From contig QANY01000156.1 in assembly GCA_003255025.1 (NCBI GenBank), positions 1,141,639 to 1,205,638 of the forward strand: a stretch of 64,000 bases of DNA, in the 5' to 3' direction. Positions within the stretch are counted from its first letter, which is position 1. Each line of letters begins with the position of its first letter. Below, piece after piece: positions 22,361 through 34,080 of this stretch. Below the pieces are notes generated by a model. That model made no database searches. It worked only from the letters and a program-made list of their open reading frames with translations, and had not been told where the DNA came from. Position numbers and translations under genes: made by a program. This DNA comes from Datisca glomerata (taxonomy: Eukaryota; Streptophyta; Magnoliopsida; Cucurbitales; Datiscaceae).

Positions 22361-22803
22361 ATAGCTTTGTAGTAGTGTTGACCTTGAGGGTTCTCGAGGG
22401 CTGCTATTTGGTAATGAGGCCATGATCTAGGTAGTTTCCGAGACCATGTAATCAATGTTCCTTGAGGCTTTTTACTCTGAAAGCTAGGTATAATAGAAGA
22501 CATGCAGTCTAAGAAACAAAACAATATCATTTTGGGCTTCCTAACCACCGAATGGGGAAAGGAAATGATTAAAATCTTAATATATTAAAGAGGTTTAAAT
22601 GAGAGAAACTTTTGATTTTTTTTCACCTTTCAATTGTCCTTAAAATATAGTACACTTTAGGATTTTTTTCATTTAATATAATCATAGAATAGAATATTAT
22701 TTTTTAATAATAATTTATTTATAAAAAGTTTATGAAATTAAATATTTGTGTAAAATGATGCAAATAGAAACATAAATATTAATATAAATTAATTTTGAGG
22801 TTA

Positions 22804-23492
22804 TTTTTTGGTAAACACTAATTTTTTCCTTAAAAACTTATAAAATAAAATATTATATAATATTTTTATGTTATCAGAAAATGAAAATTCTTGTAAATGA
22901 ATTGAAATAAATATTTTTGAAAAATATGAATTGCCTCTTGATATGATAGAATCTTACAAATTGATGAATAGTTATTCTGTATATTATCCAAATAATAATT
23001 CTATATAGTAAAATTTTAACAGTACTATTAACAATTTTATGTATCTATTATTAAATTATTTTACTTTAAATTGTCATTTTCAAAAATAATATATTTTAAC
23101 GTTATTATTAATTTAAATTTTATGTATATTTTAACTTACTTAATACGTGTAAATTACATAGTTTATGCACTAGTCTATCTAAAATAGTGTTGTTGTCCAC
23201 TAGTCTATCTAAAATAGTGTTGTTACAAATGTGAAATGGCGTCATTTTGGCTGACTGTGTGTCTTCCTTGAGGAATGAGTTGATATCGTTTTGACTATTT
23301 ATAAGCAACATGTATTGAAGTTTTCAAAGTCTTCTTAGATTTAACCTTATTTTCTTAGATTTAACCTTATTAATAAAACATCACGACCGATATCCACATG
23401 TTTAACTCGATTTATTTTTGTTTTACATTTTTACTTACTCTTAAATCCGTCAGTGTAAATGAAAAATGAATCCTACGTTTATCTTCATTAAC
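22804..23492 (+). repeat. Helitron internal repeat, copy 1
   Basis: 689 bp matching 23,666-24,280, from TTTTTTGGTAAACAC to TTATCTTCATTAAC. It also holds a 30-bp tandem pair (23,167-23,224) and an 18- to 20-bp pair (CTTAGATTTAACCTTATT, near 23,334) that copy 2 lacks. A TATTTATAAG box sits near its end. Confidence 0.9.
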
Positions 23493-23665
23493 AAACTAAT
23501 TCATTGAAGGTTTCAAAAAAAATTAATTCATTGAAAAAGTTTATGTTCATTCAATAATTCGCATAAATACAATATATTGTTAGTCTTTTAAATAACTACT
23601 AGTGGTCTACGTAGAAAAGTGATATCTTCAACTGATATGGGATGATGTGAATGAGCTATCACACA

Positions 23666-24280
23666 TTTTTTGGTAAACACTAATTTTTTCATTAAAAACT
23701 TATAAAATAAAATATTTTTTATGTTATTAAAAAATGAAAATTTATATAAATGAATTGAGATAAAGATTTTTTAAAAATACGAATCACCTCTTGATATGAT
23801 AGAATCTAACAAATTGACGAATAATTATTTAGTATATTATCCAAATAATAATTATATATAGTCAAATTTCAACAATACTATTAACAATGTAATGTAGTAT
23901 TATTAAATTATTTTACTTTCATTATCATTTTAAAAATTAATATGTTTTAGCGTTATTATTAGTTTAAAATTTTACGTATGTTTTAACTTATTTAACACGT
24001 ACGAAACACGTAGTTGTCCACTAGTCTATGTAAAATAGTGTTGTCACAAATGTCAAATGACTGTGTGTCTACCTTGAGGAATGAATTGATGTCGTTTTGA
24101 CTATTTATAAGCAACATGTATTATAGTTTTCAAAGTCTTTTTAGATTTAACCTTATTAATAAAGCATCACGACCGATATGCACATGTTTAACTCGATTTA
24201 CTTTTGTTTTACATATTTTTACTTTCTCTTAGATTCGTCAGTGCAGATGAAAAATGAATCGTACGTTTATCTTCATTAAC
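23666..24280 (+). repeat. Helitron internal repeat, copy 2
   Basis: 615 bp direct repeat of 22,804-23,492, with small deletions. About 170 bp of unrelated sequence separates the copies. Confidence 0.9.
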
Positions 24281-25677
24281 CAATGTGTTTTTCATAGAAA
24301 GTTTCCTTAATTATTCTTAAACCATAACAAAATGTCACATTAAACTTTGAATGACATTGTAAGAACTTATTGAAAAACTACTCCTTTAGTATTCTTTGCA
24401 TTTACCTCAACATACTCCTAATTTAGTCGGGTAAAATTTGCTTTAATCTTAACATACTCGTTTTAGCAAGGATTCCATGCAGGTTCTCTAGGATTGATTG
24501 ACATTATACAACTATAAAGATAATAAACTATTTGCCATGTTAAGTGAGAGGAAGAAGTTTTATCTAATACCTTTTAAAAAGGCTTAATTCAAGAAAAACT
24601 TTTGATTTACTGAATTGCCCCTCATGTTTACAGCCTAACTGTTTTTCACTACACTTACATTAACACACAATCAAATGATTTCATCCTCACCAATTCACTG
24701 AATTTGACTCACATTAAAACTCAACAGAATGAAAGGTCTCAAATGCATGGATGTACAAAAATCAGAGATGGTTGGTATTTTACAAGGTATCTTCAATGAT
24801 GATACATGGTATGGACTTATAAATGAAATAGTTTCCTATAAATACTTGGCCTTCAAAATGTCCAATAATATCAAGGACTGAGTGAAATAATTCACAACGA
24901 ATAAGCATACATTTAAGAAAGAAGAGGAATAACTCTAATGTTTGTACAGAGCATACATTTGGAAAAAAATGTACACAGAAGCTGAAAATGGGAATTAGAG
25001 TCGCATAATATCAACGGTGAGGAGTCTACACTCTTACTGACTTTGATGGATATTCAAATTGGGGTAGTCTCTTCTACCTTATAAACACAGAGGGTAAAGA
25101 CATAGAAGAGGAGAAACCACGAGTGACTGCCATGTCGGATCTAACATGTGCGGTGAGAAAGGTTAGGGATGGTTGAAAGTAGCAGACTATACCAAAAATT
25201 AAGGTTGAAGAAGCCCTGCTTACGATTTATGTGTGTGAGAGAGATGTATGTTAATTGTAGTGCAGCTGAGAAGAGAAAGATTAACTGCTTAGGGTCTCAT
25301 TTTAAGTAGGGCTTTTACACATCTTTTTGTTTTTGGGTTCTTGGGCTCGGTTGGATGGTTTGTGAGTTTTTTTGTTAATAATTCTTGACTCCTTTGATTT
25401 TTTTCTTTCATAATAGTATTTAGTTAAAAAAGATAAAATAATGTGGAATGTTATTTATATTCACTTCAAATGTAATAAATTTCTGTTGTTATTTTCATAA
25501 AAGAAACAAACAATACTCTTAAAAAAATTAAGTTTACCACACTTGCGATCCGTTAACACCTCTGTTACACTTAATTTTAGTGTTGCCGGATCGCGACAGA
25601 CAAAAAGATCAAATTAAAAATCATGACCTTTGAAAATTTGAGATTTTATTTTATAATTTCAATTTTTATTTTAATTT

Positions 25678-25706
25678 ACGTGCATTGCACGTGCTTATTA
25701 TACTAG
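25678..25706 (+). terminator. Helitron 3' hairpin and CTAG end
   Basis: Stem ACGTGC/GCACGT with ATT loop (25,678-25,692), spacer GCTTATTATA, then CTAG. In Helitrons this signals the end of rolling-circle transfer. Confidence 0.85.
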
Positions 25707-26213
25707 TAAAAAATAAAAGGTCGTTATTTTTTTTCTAATAATAGACAGCATCATGACTTTTCATGAACCCAATAATCGAATTTCAAAATGCAACAATTAG
25801 TTGATGTATTTAAAATGAGTTAAATAGATTTATGGGCATTTAATCAAATATAAACAGTACAGTCATAGAAGAGGATCTAATGTGCAAAACATGTTGTAAA
25901 AGTATGTGAAATGAATTTGTTCCTATTAATAGTTTGAATTAATTACATCACCAACTAAATGAAAATTAAGATATATTATATTTTAATTATATATAAATTA
26001 TAGGTTATACATAATTTATAAATGAATTTGATGTATGTAAATTACGAGACCCAAAAAAAATGAAATTTTATAGATATAAACTATAACTTCAAGTCTTCAT
26101 AACATGATATACTTATCACCTTTTCAATTATAAACATGATATACTTTTTCAGTTATAAGTGGATTAAGGAGTTCTGGAAAAATTAATTTACATCACGGTA
26201 TACATAAGATCTA
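25707..26213. other. AT-rich, no gene
   Basis: No coding or repeat signal recognised. Confidence 0.4.
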
Positions 26214-26870
26214 GGGGTGAAAAAAATGTTATCCAACCGAACCAAAAATATTTAATTTAATCGGTTATATAGAAGTTTCGATTCTGACTTAAAAATATAT
26301 GAGCGTTCGAATTAAACCGAATTAAAATTTATATACGAAATGATGTCTTTTTACAACCCTAATATATTGAACGGAACGAAGCACTAGGTTCAATACTACG
26401 TCATTTTACTCTCTAACCCCAATATCTGGAAATTCGGGATTTGGGTTCAAAATCATAACTCTCTTCTCCACAAAAGACCAAAATCGCGAACACCCCATCT
26501 CGACAACTCCCTTCTCCAAAACATGTCAAAATCACGACCTGCACTGCCTTCTCCATTGCCACCGACTAACCGAGCCTCGACCTTCCTCCTTTAGTCGTCC
26601 TCCATTGCTTCGTTCTTCTTTCTCCTTCTTCCCTTCTTACTTCTCCTTTCTTCTTCATCCCATCTCTACGTTTGACTTGTCTCCAAACCCATTTCTTTCA
26701 TCTCTGTCTCTCTCAAACTTTCTCCGTCCCTTTCTCTCTGAATCTCTCAATCATGAAGTCTCCATCTCGCTCCATTTTTTTAAATCTTACTCTCAGTCTA
26801 AGGTAAGTTGCTCTGATTTTACAACTACAGATTTATGTTTGTTTTTAACTACTTAAGGGTTTATAATTGT
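26214..26870. mobile_element. Possible hAT-like left end and leader
   Basis: TAGGGGTGAAAAAAATG followed by AACCGAACCAAAA-type text resembles the start of the nested hAT at 20,755. 26,400-26,850 is CTCC-rich like a transposon leader, with one low-complexity frame. No right end or target duplication was found. Confidence 0.3.
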
Positions 26871-27223
26871 AAGGTTTAAGTTTGATTTTACTTATCCTTC
26901 TTAGTTTTTAATTCTAAGAAATGCATTCTATTGGATTTTATGAGAAATGTGTTCCTTCTATGCGTCTCAATTTGTTTGATTATGAGATGATTTGATTGCC
27001 CTGAAGATATTGTTTTGGTGAGTTTCTACTTCTAAGTTTTTAAACTTAATTCAAAAATGATTCCATTGTCTTGTAATTTTACTAAAAATAAAATGCTACA
27101 GGTGTTGCCTTTGAACGACATAACCCAACCAAACGTAAGTATTTAATTGAATTTTAAAATCAAAATAAAATATGGAATAGTATTTTAAAATTTAAAAAAA
27201 ATTTCAAACTCATTTTATAAGTA
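26871..27223. other. Non-coding
   Basis: AT-rich; no domain seen. Confidence 0.4.
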
Positions 27224-27250
27224 CTAGTTTAATTATAACGTGCGATGCAC
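27224..27250 (-). mobile_element. Second Helitron 3' end, minus strand
   Basis: Read on the minus strand: GTGC-ATC-GCAC hairpin, a short AT-rich spacer, then CTAG with T after it. This matches the tail of the Helitron at 25,706 in layout. The element would extend rightwards, but I could not find its TC start before 28,300. Confidence 0.5.
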
Positions 27251-28800
27251 ATAATTTGAATAAATTTATAATGAATATGTTAAATTAAGACATGATATAT
27301 TCATTGAAATAATATTTGTTAATATAATAATTTATATTATGTATCTGACATATGTTAACTAAATAAAAAAAATCTACTAATGTAATATCCCAAGATATGA
27401 AAGATAACTAAACACACAATAGTCAAACATATGCACAAAATAAAATTATATGGAGTATCATGTGTTTGTAGAATTCATAAGAATATATTAAATTTTATTC
27501 AAACCTAAAAAATTGTTACAAACTCTATTTTTAATTATATGTTTAACTGATAAATTTACTTCTACCAATTTTTATATTTTTCATGCATTTATTTAGATAT
27601 GTTATTGTAATTGAATTTAAGCTATACAATTGATTATTAAATAATAAAATTTAAAAAATATTAATATTTAAACTCAATATTAAAAACATTAATATTTCAT
27701 GCAAGAGATTCATTTTTAAAACCTTTTAAATCTCTATCTCCTTGTTTTCTAAATTTCTTTTTCGAAATTTCTAAGACGCGAGGTATGGGGACTAAAATGC
27801 TAACCCTTAAAAATCTTTATCTCCTCCTTTTCACCTTTGCAAAATAAAGAATTATTTTCTAATTTTTTTACACCGATATTTCACCCTTAATTTTGGCATT
27901 GATTTTTTATATCAAATTTTTTAGTTAATTTTCAAATATTGCAACTTCATCAAGCTTTGCTTTAGTTCAATTTAGGGGCACTTTGGAAGTGGGTTAAGCT
28001 GAAAGTTTGGGAGAACTGTATGCTGCATATGAAGTTGATGGATAAAGATATGAGTAATTTTAGAATAAAAGTGATCAGTGCACAACACATTACACGACAC
28101 ATAACTATTTTAACACCATTTTTTATGAATTTTTGGATGAAGGATGTTTTTTTATTGTCTAAAAAGTTTATAAGTACGAAATAATTTAAAGTTTAGGGGA
28201 CTAAATTAATTTTCAACAAAGTTAAGGGGGTTTGTCTTATGATATTAGATCTTAAAGTTATTCTATAAACTAAAAGTATAATAATAGTGAACAGGTATGA
28301 AGTCTTCGTCAGGACACGTTGACAAAGGAGAACCAATCAAGAGGGAACGAGAATATCTCCACCGTGTGAGAACGGAAAGAAGGAGATTATGGCCGTGAGA
28401 TGAATCAAACAGCTACGATTAATTCGGCAGTTGAAAGACAAGACAATATAGTCATTGAAGGGAATAAGCAAAGCGTGGGAGCCCACGTCTGACAAAGATC
28501 CCATAAGTATGGGAGCAATCCTAGGGGCATGGGAATGTTCCCGAGAACATAGGGGGAGTGTGATAATTCCCCCCCCCCCCTTATCATTATTATTATTAAT
28601 TTGTCAACATCTTGAATAAGACCTATATATATAAATGTGTTGGAGTTTATGCCATCAAAACATGTGTATTGACATTTTGATATGAAATTTAATGAGAATT
28701 ATATTTTTCTTATAATTGTTCTTTTAAATTATTGTTGAATAATTTATATAAATATCTGAAAATTTCATATTCACTAATGAGAAAAATATACTTTATATAA
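27251..28800. other. Degraded repeats, no gene
   Basis: AT-rich to 28,280, then a GC-richer patch (28,290-28,560) like an LTR fragment, a run of 12 C at 28,569-28,580, and AT-rich DNA to 28,800. No coding domain seen. Confidence 0.4.
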
Positions 28801-29236
28801 TTACCCCTAGTCACACAGATGACTAAGTACTCTAAGTCAACATATGAACCAACAACAAATACTTAGATATTTGGACACAAACTCTACTGTATGACGATCT
28901 CAACGCCAACATATGCCTAACATTCGATGAAGTGAAAAGACAGAGTCTTGGGTAAAAGCTCATGGCTCCCTCCACAACATACTTCCCGACTCTATTGCTA
29001 TGCTTCAGATTCAAGAAGTGGGCGTAAACTGTAGGGGAGAAAAAATGCATGGGCTAAAGCTCACTCAATAATAGTTCCGAACAATGCCCAATACTCCCAT
29101 TTCTCGAGTAGGGACAATATTAAGTTCAAATTGAGGACTCCTCCGTGACCGAAATCACCATGATGACTGAGGCACCCTCCTCCACGACCATATCGATGGA
29201 CATGAATCCACCTTAGTCACACTGATGACAATGATA
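28801..29236. repeat. P-block fragment with minisatellite edge
   Basis: Begins with CACACAGATGACTAAGTAC, as in the minisatellites at 51,655 and 58,130, then matches about 53,085-53,470 (AACAAATACTTAGATATTTG to GATGACTGAGGCACC). It ends where LTR A begins. Confidence 0.7.
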
Positions 29237-29894
29237 TCAAAATCTATAGTCAGATCGAATTTCCACGCATCACCCGATGAACTCAATAATCTGTACGATA
29301 TGAAATGATGAAGGATCTCGACACTAGTGTAGTGTCCAGTCTAATATACTCTGATGCTTAAGTCAATAATGTGTATTTGAAATTGTATTCTCGGGAGTTG
29401 AGAGAATGCATACCATCTTTGTGAGGGGTCACCAACTATTTATACTGGATGAAGGAGAGCATTTGAAGAATATTCTCCTAAGATCAATTGCTATTCACTT
29501 ATTATCTTATCACTTCAAACAACTTTGAGATTATTTCAAGTTGTTGAGATCGTGTTTCTGTTACGTCAGAGGGGGTGATCCCTCGGACATGATGAGCCCT
29601 CAGTCATCCTAGTGACCTCGGACATGATGAGCCCTCAGTCATCCTAGTGACCTCGGACATGATGAGCCGCGGTCGTCCTGATGACCTCGGACATGATGAA
29701 CCATCGGTCATTTTGGTGACCTTGGACAAGATGAGCCCTCGATCATCTTGGTGACCTTGGGACCTATAAAGTTGGTTTGTCGCCTAAACCCCTTGGGTTG
29801 GGGGCTTATGGGCCATCCATTATAATATAAGTATTGGACCTTGCCCTAAATCCTCATCTGAAGTGAGTTGTAGACCATGTATTTTTATCCTTCA
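29237..29894 (-). repeat. LTR A
   Basis: About 658 bp similar to LTRs B, C and D. The minus strand has TATAAATAG (29,436-29,444). A U3 tandem of about five 36-bp units (GGACATGATGAGCCCTCAG type) covers 29,592-29,760. Its left edge lacks the CTACA end seen in LTR C. Confidence 0.8.
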
Positions 29895-29904
29895 TGACTG
29901 AAGT

Positions 29905-30280
29905 CATCATGAATTGGCTACATGGCTTGTAAGATGGACATAAAGAAAGATATCATGAAGGGCAAGACCGATTGGAGTTCTTTGTACTCCACATCAGATG
30001 AAGGAGACAATCATGAAACCGTGGTGGCCTACAATGAGGGGACGACTCCAGTTGAAAGCCGTCTCATTTCTGGAAATCTCCTGGACCCTCATCTTGAGAT
30101 TGAAATACCAGTTGATCCATCTACTCGTTTGGGGGTCGATGCTCATGACTTGGCTCAAACTCATGCTCCTCTGAAAGCCAGTTTTTTTAAGGACTCGAAC
30201 TCTGAACGTTTACCTAATTATGAGTACAGGTCTATCCATCTACATTTTGCATCAATCCCTGAAAACGCATGCATATGAAA
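29905..30280 (+). pseudogene. Antisense ORF, C-terminal piece
   Basis: Encodes YMACK then MDIKKDIMKGKTDWSSLYST and an acidic tail (VDPSTRLGVDAHDLAQTHAP). The same text recurs at 47,112-47,690 and, inverted, at 45,690-46,430. It is the C-terminal part of the PF04195-like protein whose N-terminus is seen at 38,440 and 63,060. It runs opposite to the pol of element 1. The N-terminal part is missing here because LTR A joins in mid-gene. Function unknown. Confidence 0.6.
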
Positions 30281-30289
30281 AAAGTTTTC

Positions 30290-30915
30290 ATAGCTTTGGT
30301 TGAGGTCTTTTATCATGTGGCTTTATTGTTTTAGTCTTTCCCACTTTGTAGGGTCTCACTCCAGTTCATCCAGTCTGATAAGATTGCCTCATCTAGCTAA
30401 GGACTTTTCATCCGAGGGCTTTACGACCTCGGGCGCCATGAAATGTTTGAGCGGTCCTTTATTACTTTGAACGATAAGGATGTCTCATTATCCATGGTCT
30501 TGATAGAGGTCTTTCATTTGAGGGTTCCATGACTTCAGGTGCCGCGAGATATTTGCGTGGTCCTTTTGCCCTATGCAGGGTCTTTCTCCTAATCATCTTT
30601 GGTGAAAAATGAGGCCTCACCAAGCCGTGGTGAGGGCTTCCATTCGAGGGTTCCATGACCTCTGGTGCACTCTACTAGGTCTTTATCCAAATCATCTTAA
30701 GTGATAGGGATGCATCATCTATCTAGTGTCTTGGATGAGGTCTTTCGTCCGAGGGTTTCATGACCTCGGGTGCCACGAGATATTTGCGTGGTCATTTTGC
30801 CTAATGTAGGGTCTTTTTATTAGTCTATTTAGGTGATAATGAGACCTTATCTTCATGTGGCACTGATGAGGTTTTCCATCCGAGGGTCCAAAGACCTCGA
30901 GTTACTTTTTGTTTG
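30290..30915 (-). repeat. 3'-UTR tandem repeats (T block)
   Basis: About five units of roughly 115 bp. Each carries CCGAGGGTTCCATGACCTC and GGTGCCACGAGATATTTGCG on the plus strand. They lie between integrase and the 3' LTR of element 1. Confidence 0.8.
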
Positions 30916-31069
30916 CCTTAGAACAAGACTTATTATTTGATAAACTAAATAATGCTTATCAAAACTCATATTTGTTACGAATACAACTTATTGAAATAAA
31001 TTGCTAAAGAAAATTGAAATAAATTGCTAAAGAAAATTGAAATAAAGCACCTAATGGTTGTAAATCCTC

Positions 31070-32260
31070 AAGCTAGTAGCGTTCCAACTCTTACTGACCG
31101 TTCTTCCTTCTTGGTCCTGGATAACATATGTCTCTGTTCTGATGATTAATGTTATGATGGAAGGACCTTCCCAATTTGAGCCAATTTTACCCACTCAGGG
31201 CTCTTGGGTATTCTGATACACTTTTCAAAGCACGTAGTCCCCTACTACAAATCTATGGATGTTGACACCTTTGTTAAAGTATTGGGATGCTTTCCACGCG
31301 TATGCGTCCAGCTTGATCTGCGCAACTCCCTTTTTTTCCTCCAAGGCATCCAGTTCTAGGGTCATGGCTTCTTCATTGTTATATGCATCCGTGAGTTGTG
31401 CCCTTACCTTAGGCATTCCAACTCAACCGGGATCATGGCCTCAACTCCATAGACCATAGAGAAAGGCGTCTCTCCTGTGGGAGCCCTCTTCATGTTCCTA
31501 TACGCCCATAACACGGCTGGGAGCTCCTCGACCCATCTTCCCTTAACTTGAGAGAGCCTCTTCTTGAGCATGCTTAAGATTGTTTCCTCGGCTTGCCCAT
31601 TCGCCTGCGGATGTCTAGGTGCTGAAAATCAAAGCTGAATGTCCAACTCCTCGTAAAACTCCTTCACGATTCTCCCTGCAAACTGAGGCCTGTCGTCTGC
31701 GATTATGGCCTTTGATATCTCGAATCTACACACAATGTTCTTTCAGATGAACCCCTTGACCTCTTTTTCTTTGATGTTTGCAAAAGAATTTGCTTCTACC
31801 CACTTTGAAAAATAGTCAGTTGTCATGAGCAGAAATCTTTTCTGACCAGGGGCAAGTGGCATTGGGCTCACTAGGTCCATCCCATATTGCTTTAACGGCC
31901 ATGGAATGATTGTGGGGGTTAGTTCTTCAGGTGGTTTCTTGGGTATCGGTGTATACCTCTGACACTTGTCACATTTTGCTAAATACTCCATCGCTTCAGC
32001 ATCCATACTGGGCCAAAAGTATCCCATCATGCGGGCTTTCGTGCTCAATGATCTCCCTCTTGAGTGGTTGACACATTGTCCTTCGTGTAGTTCCGCCATC
32101 ACATACTAAGCTTTCGTCGGGTGGAGACATCTTAAATATGGTCTAATGTATGATCTTCTATATAAGAGTCCATTCAAGACTGAATACCTTGCAACTCGGA
32201 TTCTCATCTTCCTTGTTTTACCACAGTCTTATGAAAAGGTACCCTCTTATATGTAACTAA
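31070..32260 (-). pseudogene. Gypsy integrase (element 1)
   Basis: The HHCC zinc region (HEGQCVNHSRGRSL, YLAKCDKCQRY) and start of the core (YGMDLVSPMPL, TTDYFSKWVEA) are in one 119-residue frame (31,743-32,102). The second catalytic block reads IADDRPQFAGRI, with the usual D-N-G changed. The third is [10 protein letters not shown] with its glutamate kept. [15 protein letters not shown] and a C-terminal VGDYVL box follow (31,225-31,420). The enzyme inserts the cDNA. Two or more frameshifts and a stop near 31,740 break it. The gene ends near 31,070 with WNATSLRIYNH. Confidence 0.85.
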
Positions 32261-32800
32261 TGAGGGGGTCCATCCAACTTGGCTCGGTCGTCTGAGGTAC
32301 CCTTGGATGAGGTTCCACGCTGTTGATGATTGCCATTAATCGATGTACGGCCGGTTCTGGAAGGAACCCAACCGAGATAGTTCTCCTCATATCAGTATCA
32401 ACGACCGAGGCTAAGGTAGCTAGGGCATCTGCATGGCAATTCTCCTTTCTAGGTAACTGCACTACGGAGCACTCCTCAAACTTGGTCTTCAATTCCATTA
32501 CTTTGCTCTAATATACCCATATCCTCGTATCTTTAGTCTGAAAATCATCGTTGACTTGATTGACTATCAGTTGCGAGTCATTAAATACCCTTAGCCACTC
32601 TGCCCCCAAGTCCTTGGCCAGTTCATTCCTGCGAATAAAGTTTCATATTCGGCCTTATTTTTTTAGGCCTAAAACCCAAAGCGTAGAGCTATTTTAATTA
32701 TACTATGATCTGGCATTTTAAGTATTAACCCGGCTCTGCATCCGCGTGAGTTTACTGAGCCGTCGACATAAAATACCCATTCCATGTCCGAGGGTTGCTT
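32261..32800 (-). pseudogene. Second RNase H domain (element 1)
   Basis: MEWVFYVDGSVNSRGCRAGL begins the domain near 32,790. A stop follows RFGF, then NKAEYE-like text. The tail MELKTKFEECSVVQLPRKEN with HADALATLASV (32,247-32,498) completes it. An extra, archaeal-type RNase H after the RT-linked one is known from Tat-lineage elements. Frameshifts break the middle. Confidence 0.8.
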
Positions 32801-33420
32801 TCTCATCGCTTCAAGTGTTGCTTCATATCTAGTGACTTCTTTTATACAGTCTGACTCATAATCCTCTTGGGAAGGTATAATTTCTACAAAAAAATCAGCA
32901 AATGCTTGAGCCTTGATGGCGGTCTGAGGTCCGTATCTGATGTAGAACTCTCTTAACTCTACAACCCATTTCATCACTCTCCCAGACATCTCCAATTTGT
33001 GCAAAATAGATCCGAGCGGATGTGAGGTCCTGACTATGATGGTATGACCTTGGAAGTAGTGCTTAAGCTTTCTAGCCGAGCTGACTAAGCCTAAAGCTAT
33101 TTTTTCCATTCATGAATATCTTTTCTCGGCGTCCAATAACATCTTGCTAACGTAATAGACATGCAATTGATCCTTTCCTTCCTCTCTTACTAAGATAGAG
33201 CTCACCGCATTCTCTAATACAGCGAGGTACAAATATAGTATTTCCCCTTCCTGAGGTTTTGACAAAAGGGGTACGGACATCAGATACCTTTTAAGATCAC
33301 CGAACGCCCTTTCGCACCCCTCATCCCATCCAAGGTGCTTGCTATTCTTCAAGATGTTAAAGAAAGGAAGACACTTGTCTGAGGATCTAGATATAAACCT
33401 ACTAAGGGTTACCAACATCC
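32801..33420 (-). pseudogene. RT connection and first RNase H (element 1)
   Basis: A frame from 33,418 reads SDKCLPFFNILKNSKHLGWD, CERAFGDLKRYLMSVPLLSK and VSSILVREEGKDQLHVYYVS. The next (from 33,109) reads MEKIALGLVSSARKLKHYFQ, SHPLGSILHKLEMSGRVMKW and ends in AIKAQAFADF. This is the RT-linked RNase H, which removes template RNA. A stop codon separates the two frames. Confidence 0.85.
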
Positions 33421-33430
33421 CATTCAGCTT

Positions 33431-34080
33431 TTACACCTCCTTGATCATCTTGGGCACAATCATCTCCAACACTGCATTGATTTGATCAAGATTCACTTCA
33501 ATCTCACGATTTGTGACAAGATGCCCCAAAAACTTCCATTGTGACACACCAAAAGAACATTTTGATAGGTTAAACTTCATCAAGTATTTGTTGAGTACCT
33601 CAAACGCCTGCTTCAAGTCTGACACATGATCATGCACGAACACAGACTTTACAATCATATCGTCAATGTATACTTCCATCATCTTCCCCAAGTATTCTCT
33701 TAACATCTTGTTGACTAAGCGTTGATAGGTGGCTCCTACATTCTTTAATCCGAACGGCATGATTTTATAACAGTAAGTTCCCCACTCAGTCATAAATGAA
33801 GTATTTTCTTGATCCGAGGGGTGCATGAGTACTTAGAAAAAACATCCATAAGGTTGAGCATCTCGTGTCTCGTTGTTGCATCCACCAGCTGATCAATTTT
33901 CGGAAGAGGGAAGCTGTCCTTTGAGCATGCTTTGTTTAGGTCAATGAAGTCTATACAAACCCTCCACTTTCCATTCTTTTTCTTATCCACCACCACACTG
34001 GTCAGCCAATCGGGGTAGTGTACCTCCCTGATAAAACCCACATCCAATAGCCTTTGCACCTCCTCATTGATCACTTTGTT
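33431..34080 (-). pseudogene. Gypsy reverse transcriptase (element 1)
   Basis: MINEEVQRLLDVGFIREVHY, PDWLTSVVVDKKKNGKWRVC, IDFIDLNKACSKDSFPLP and the next 50 residues are open (33,790-34,074). A frameshift near 33,830 leads to MHPSDQENTSFMTEWGTYCY, KIMPFGLKNVGATYQRL and the intact active site YIDDM (33,656-33,670). The palm motifs and spacing are normal for plant gypsy. Only the shift between the two halves stops translation, so this is among the better preserved parts. Confidence 0.9.

Larger units (their letters stand above)
16570..22377 (+). mobile_element. CACTA (En/Spm-like) transposon, 5.8 kb
   Basis: The left end is CACTACTACGAATGTGC; the right end, read on the minus strand, is CACTACTACAAAGC. 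Subterminal palindromes with GACGACGG/CCGTCGT cores lie inside both ends. Flanking triplets are ATG (16,567-16,569) and TTG (22,378-22,380), a one-mismatch 3-bp duplication. Inside are pseudogenes for a Transposase_24 (TNPA-like) and a Transpos_assoc/Transposase_21 (TNPD-like) protein, plus a nested hAT. The element moved by cut and paste; its own proteins are now broken. Confidence 0.85.
22575..25706 (+). mobile_element. Non-autonomous Helitron, 3.1 kb
   Basis: The 5' end is TCTTAATATATTAAAGAGG following an A. The 3' end has the 6-bp hairpin ACGTGC-ATT-GCACGT, then ten bases, then CTAG followed by T. Insertion between A and T with no duplication, TC start, and hairpin plus CTAG end are the rules for plant Helitrons. 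No Rep/helicase is present. Most of the interior is AT-rich, with a large internal duplication and a region near 24,700-25,330 of higher complexity. Confidence 0.8.

Noticed and set aside
22804..24280. Direct repeats as LTRs of a small retrotransposon
   Set aside because: No primer site, polypurine tract or coding DNA lies in the roughly 170-bp spacer, and both copies sit inside Helitron ends.
26605..26856. 83-codon Ser/Phe/Leu-rich frame
   Set aside because: Pyrimidine-rich leader-like DNA; no conserved domain.
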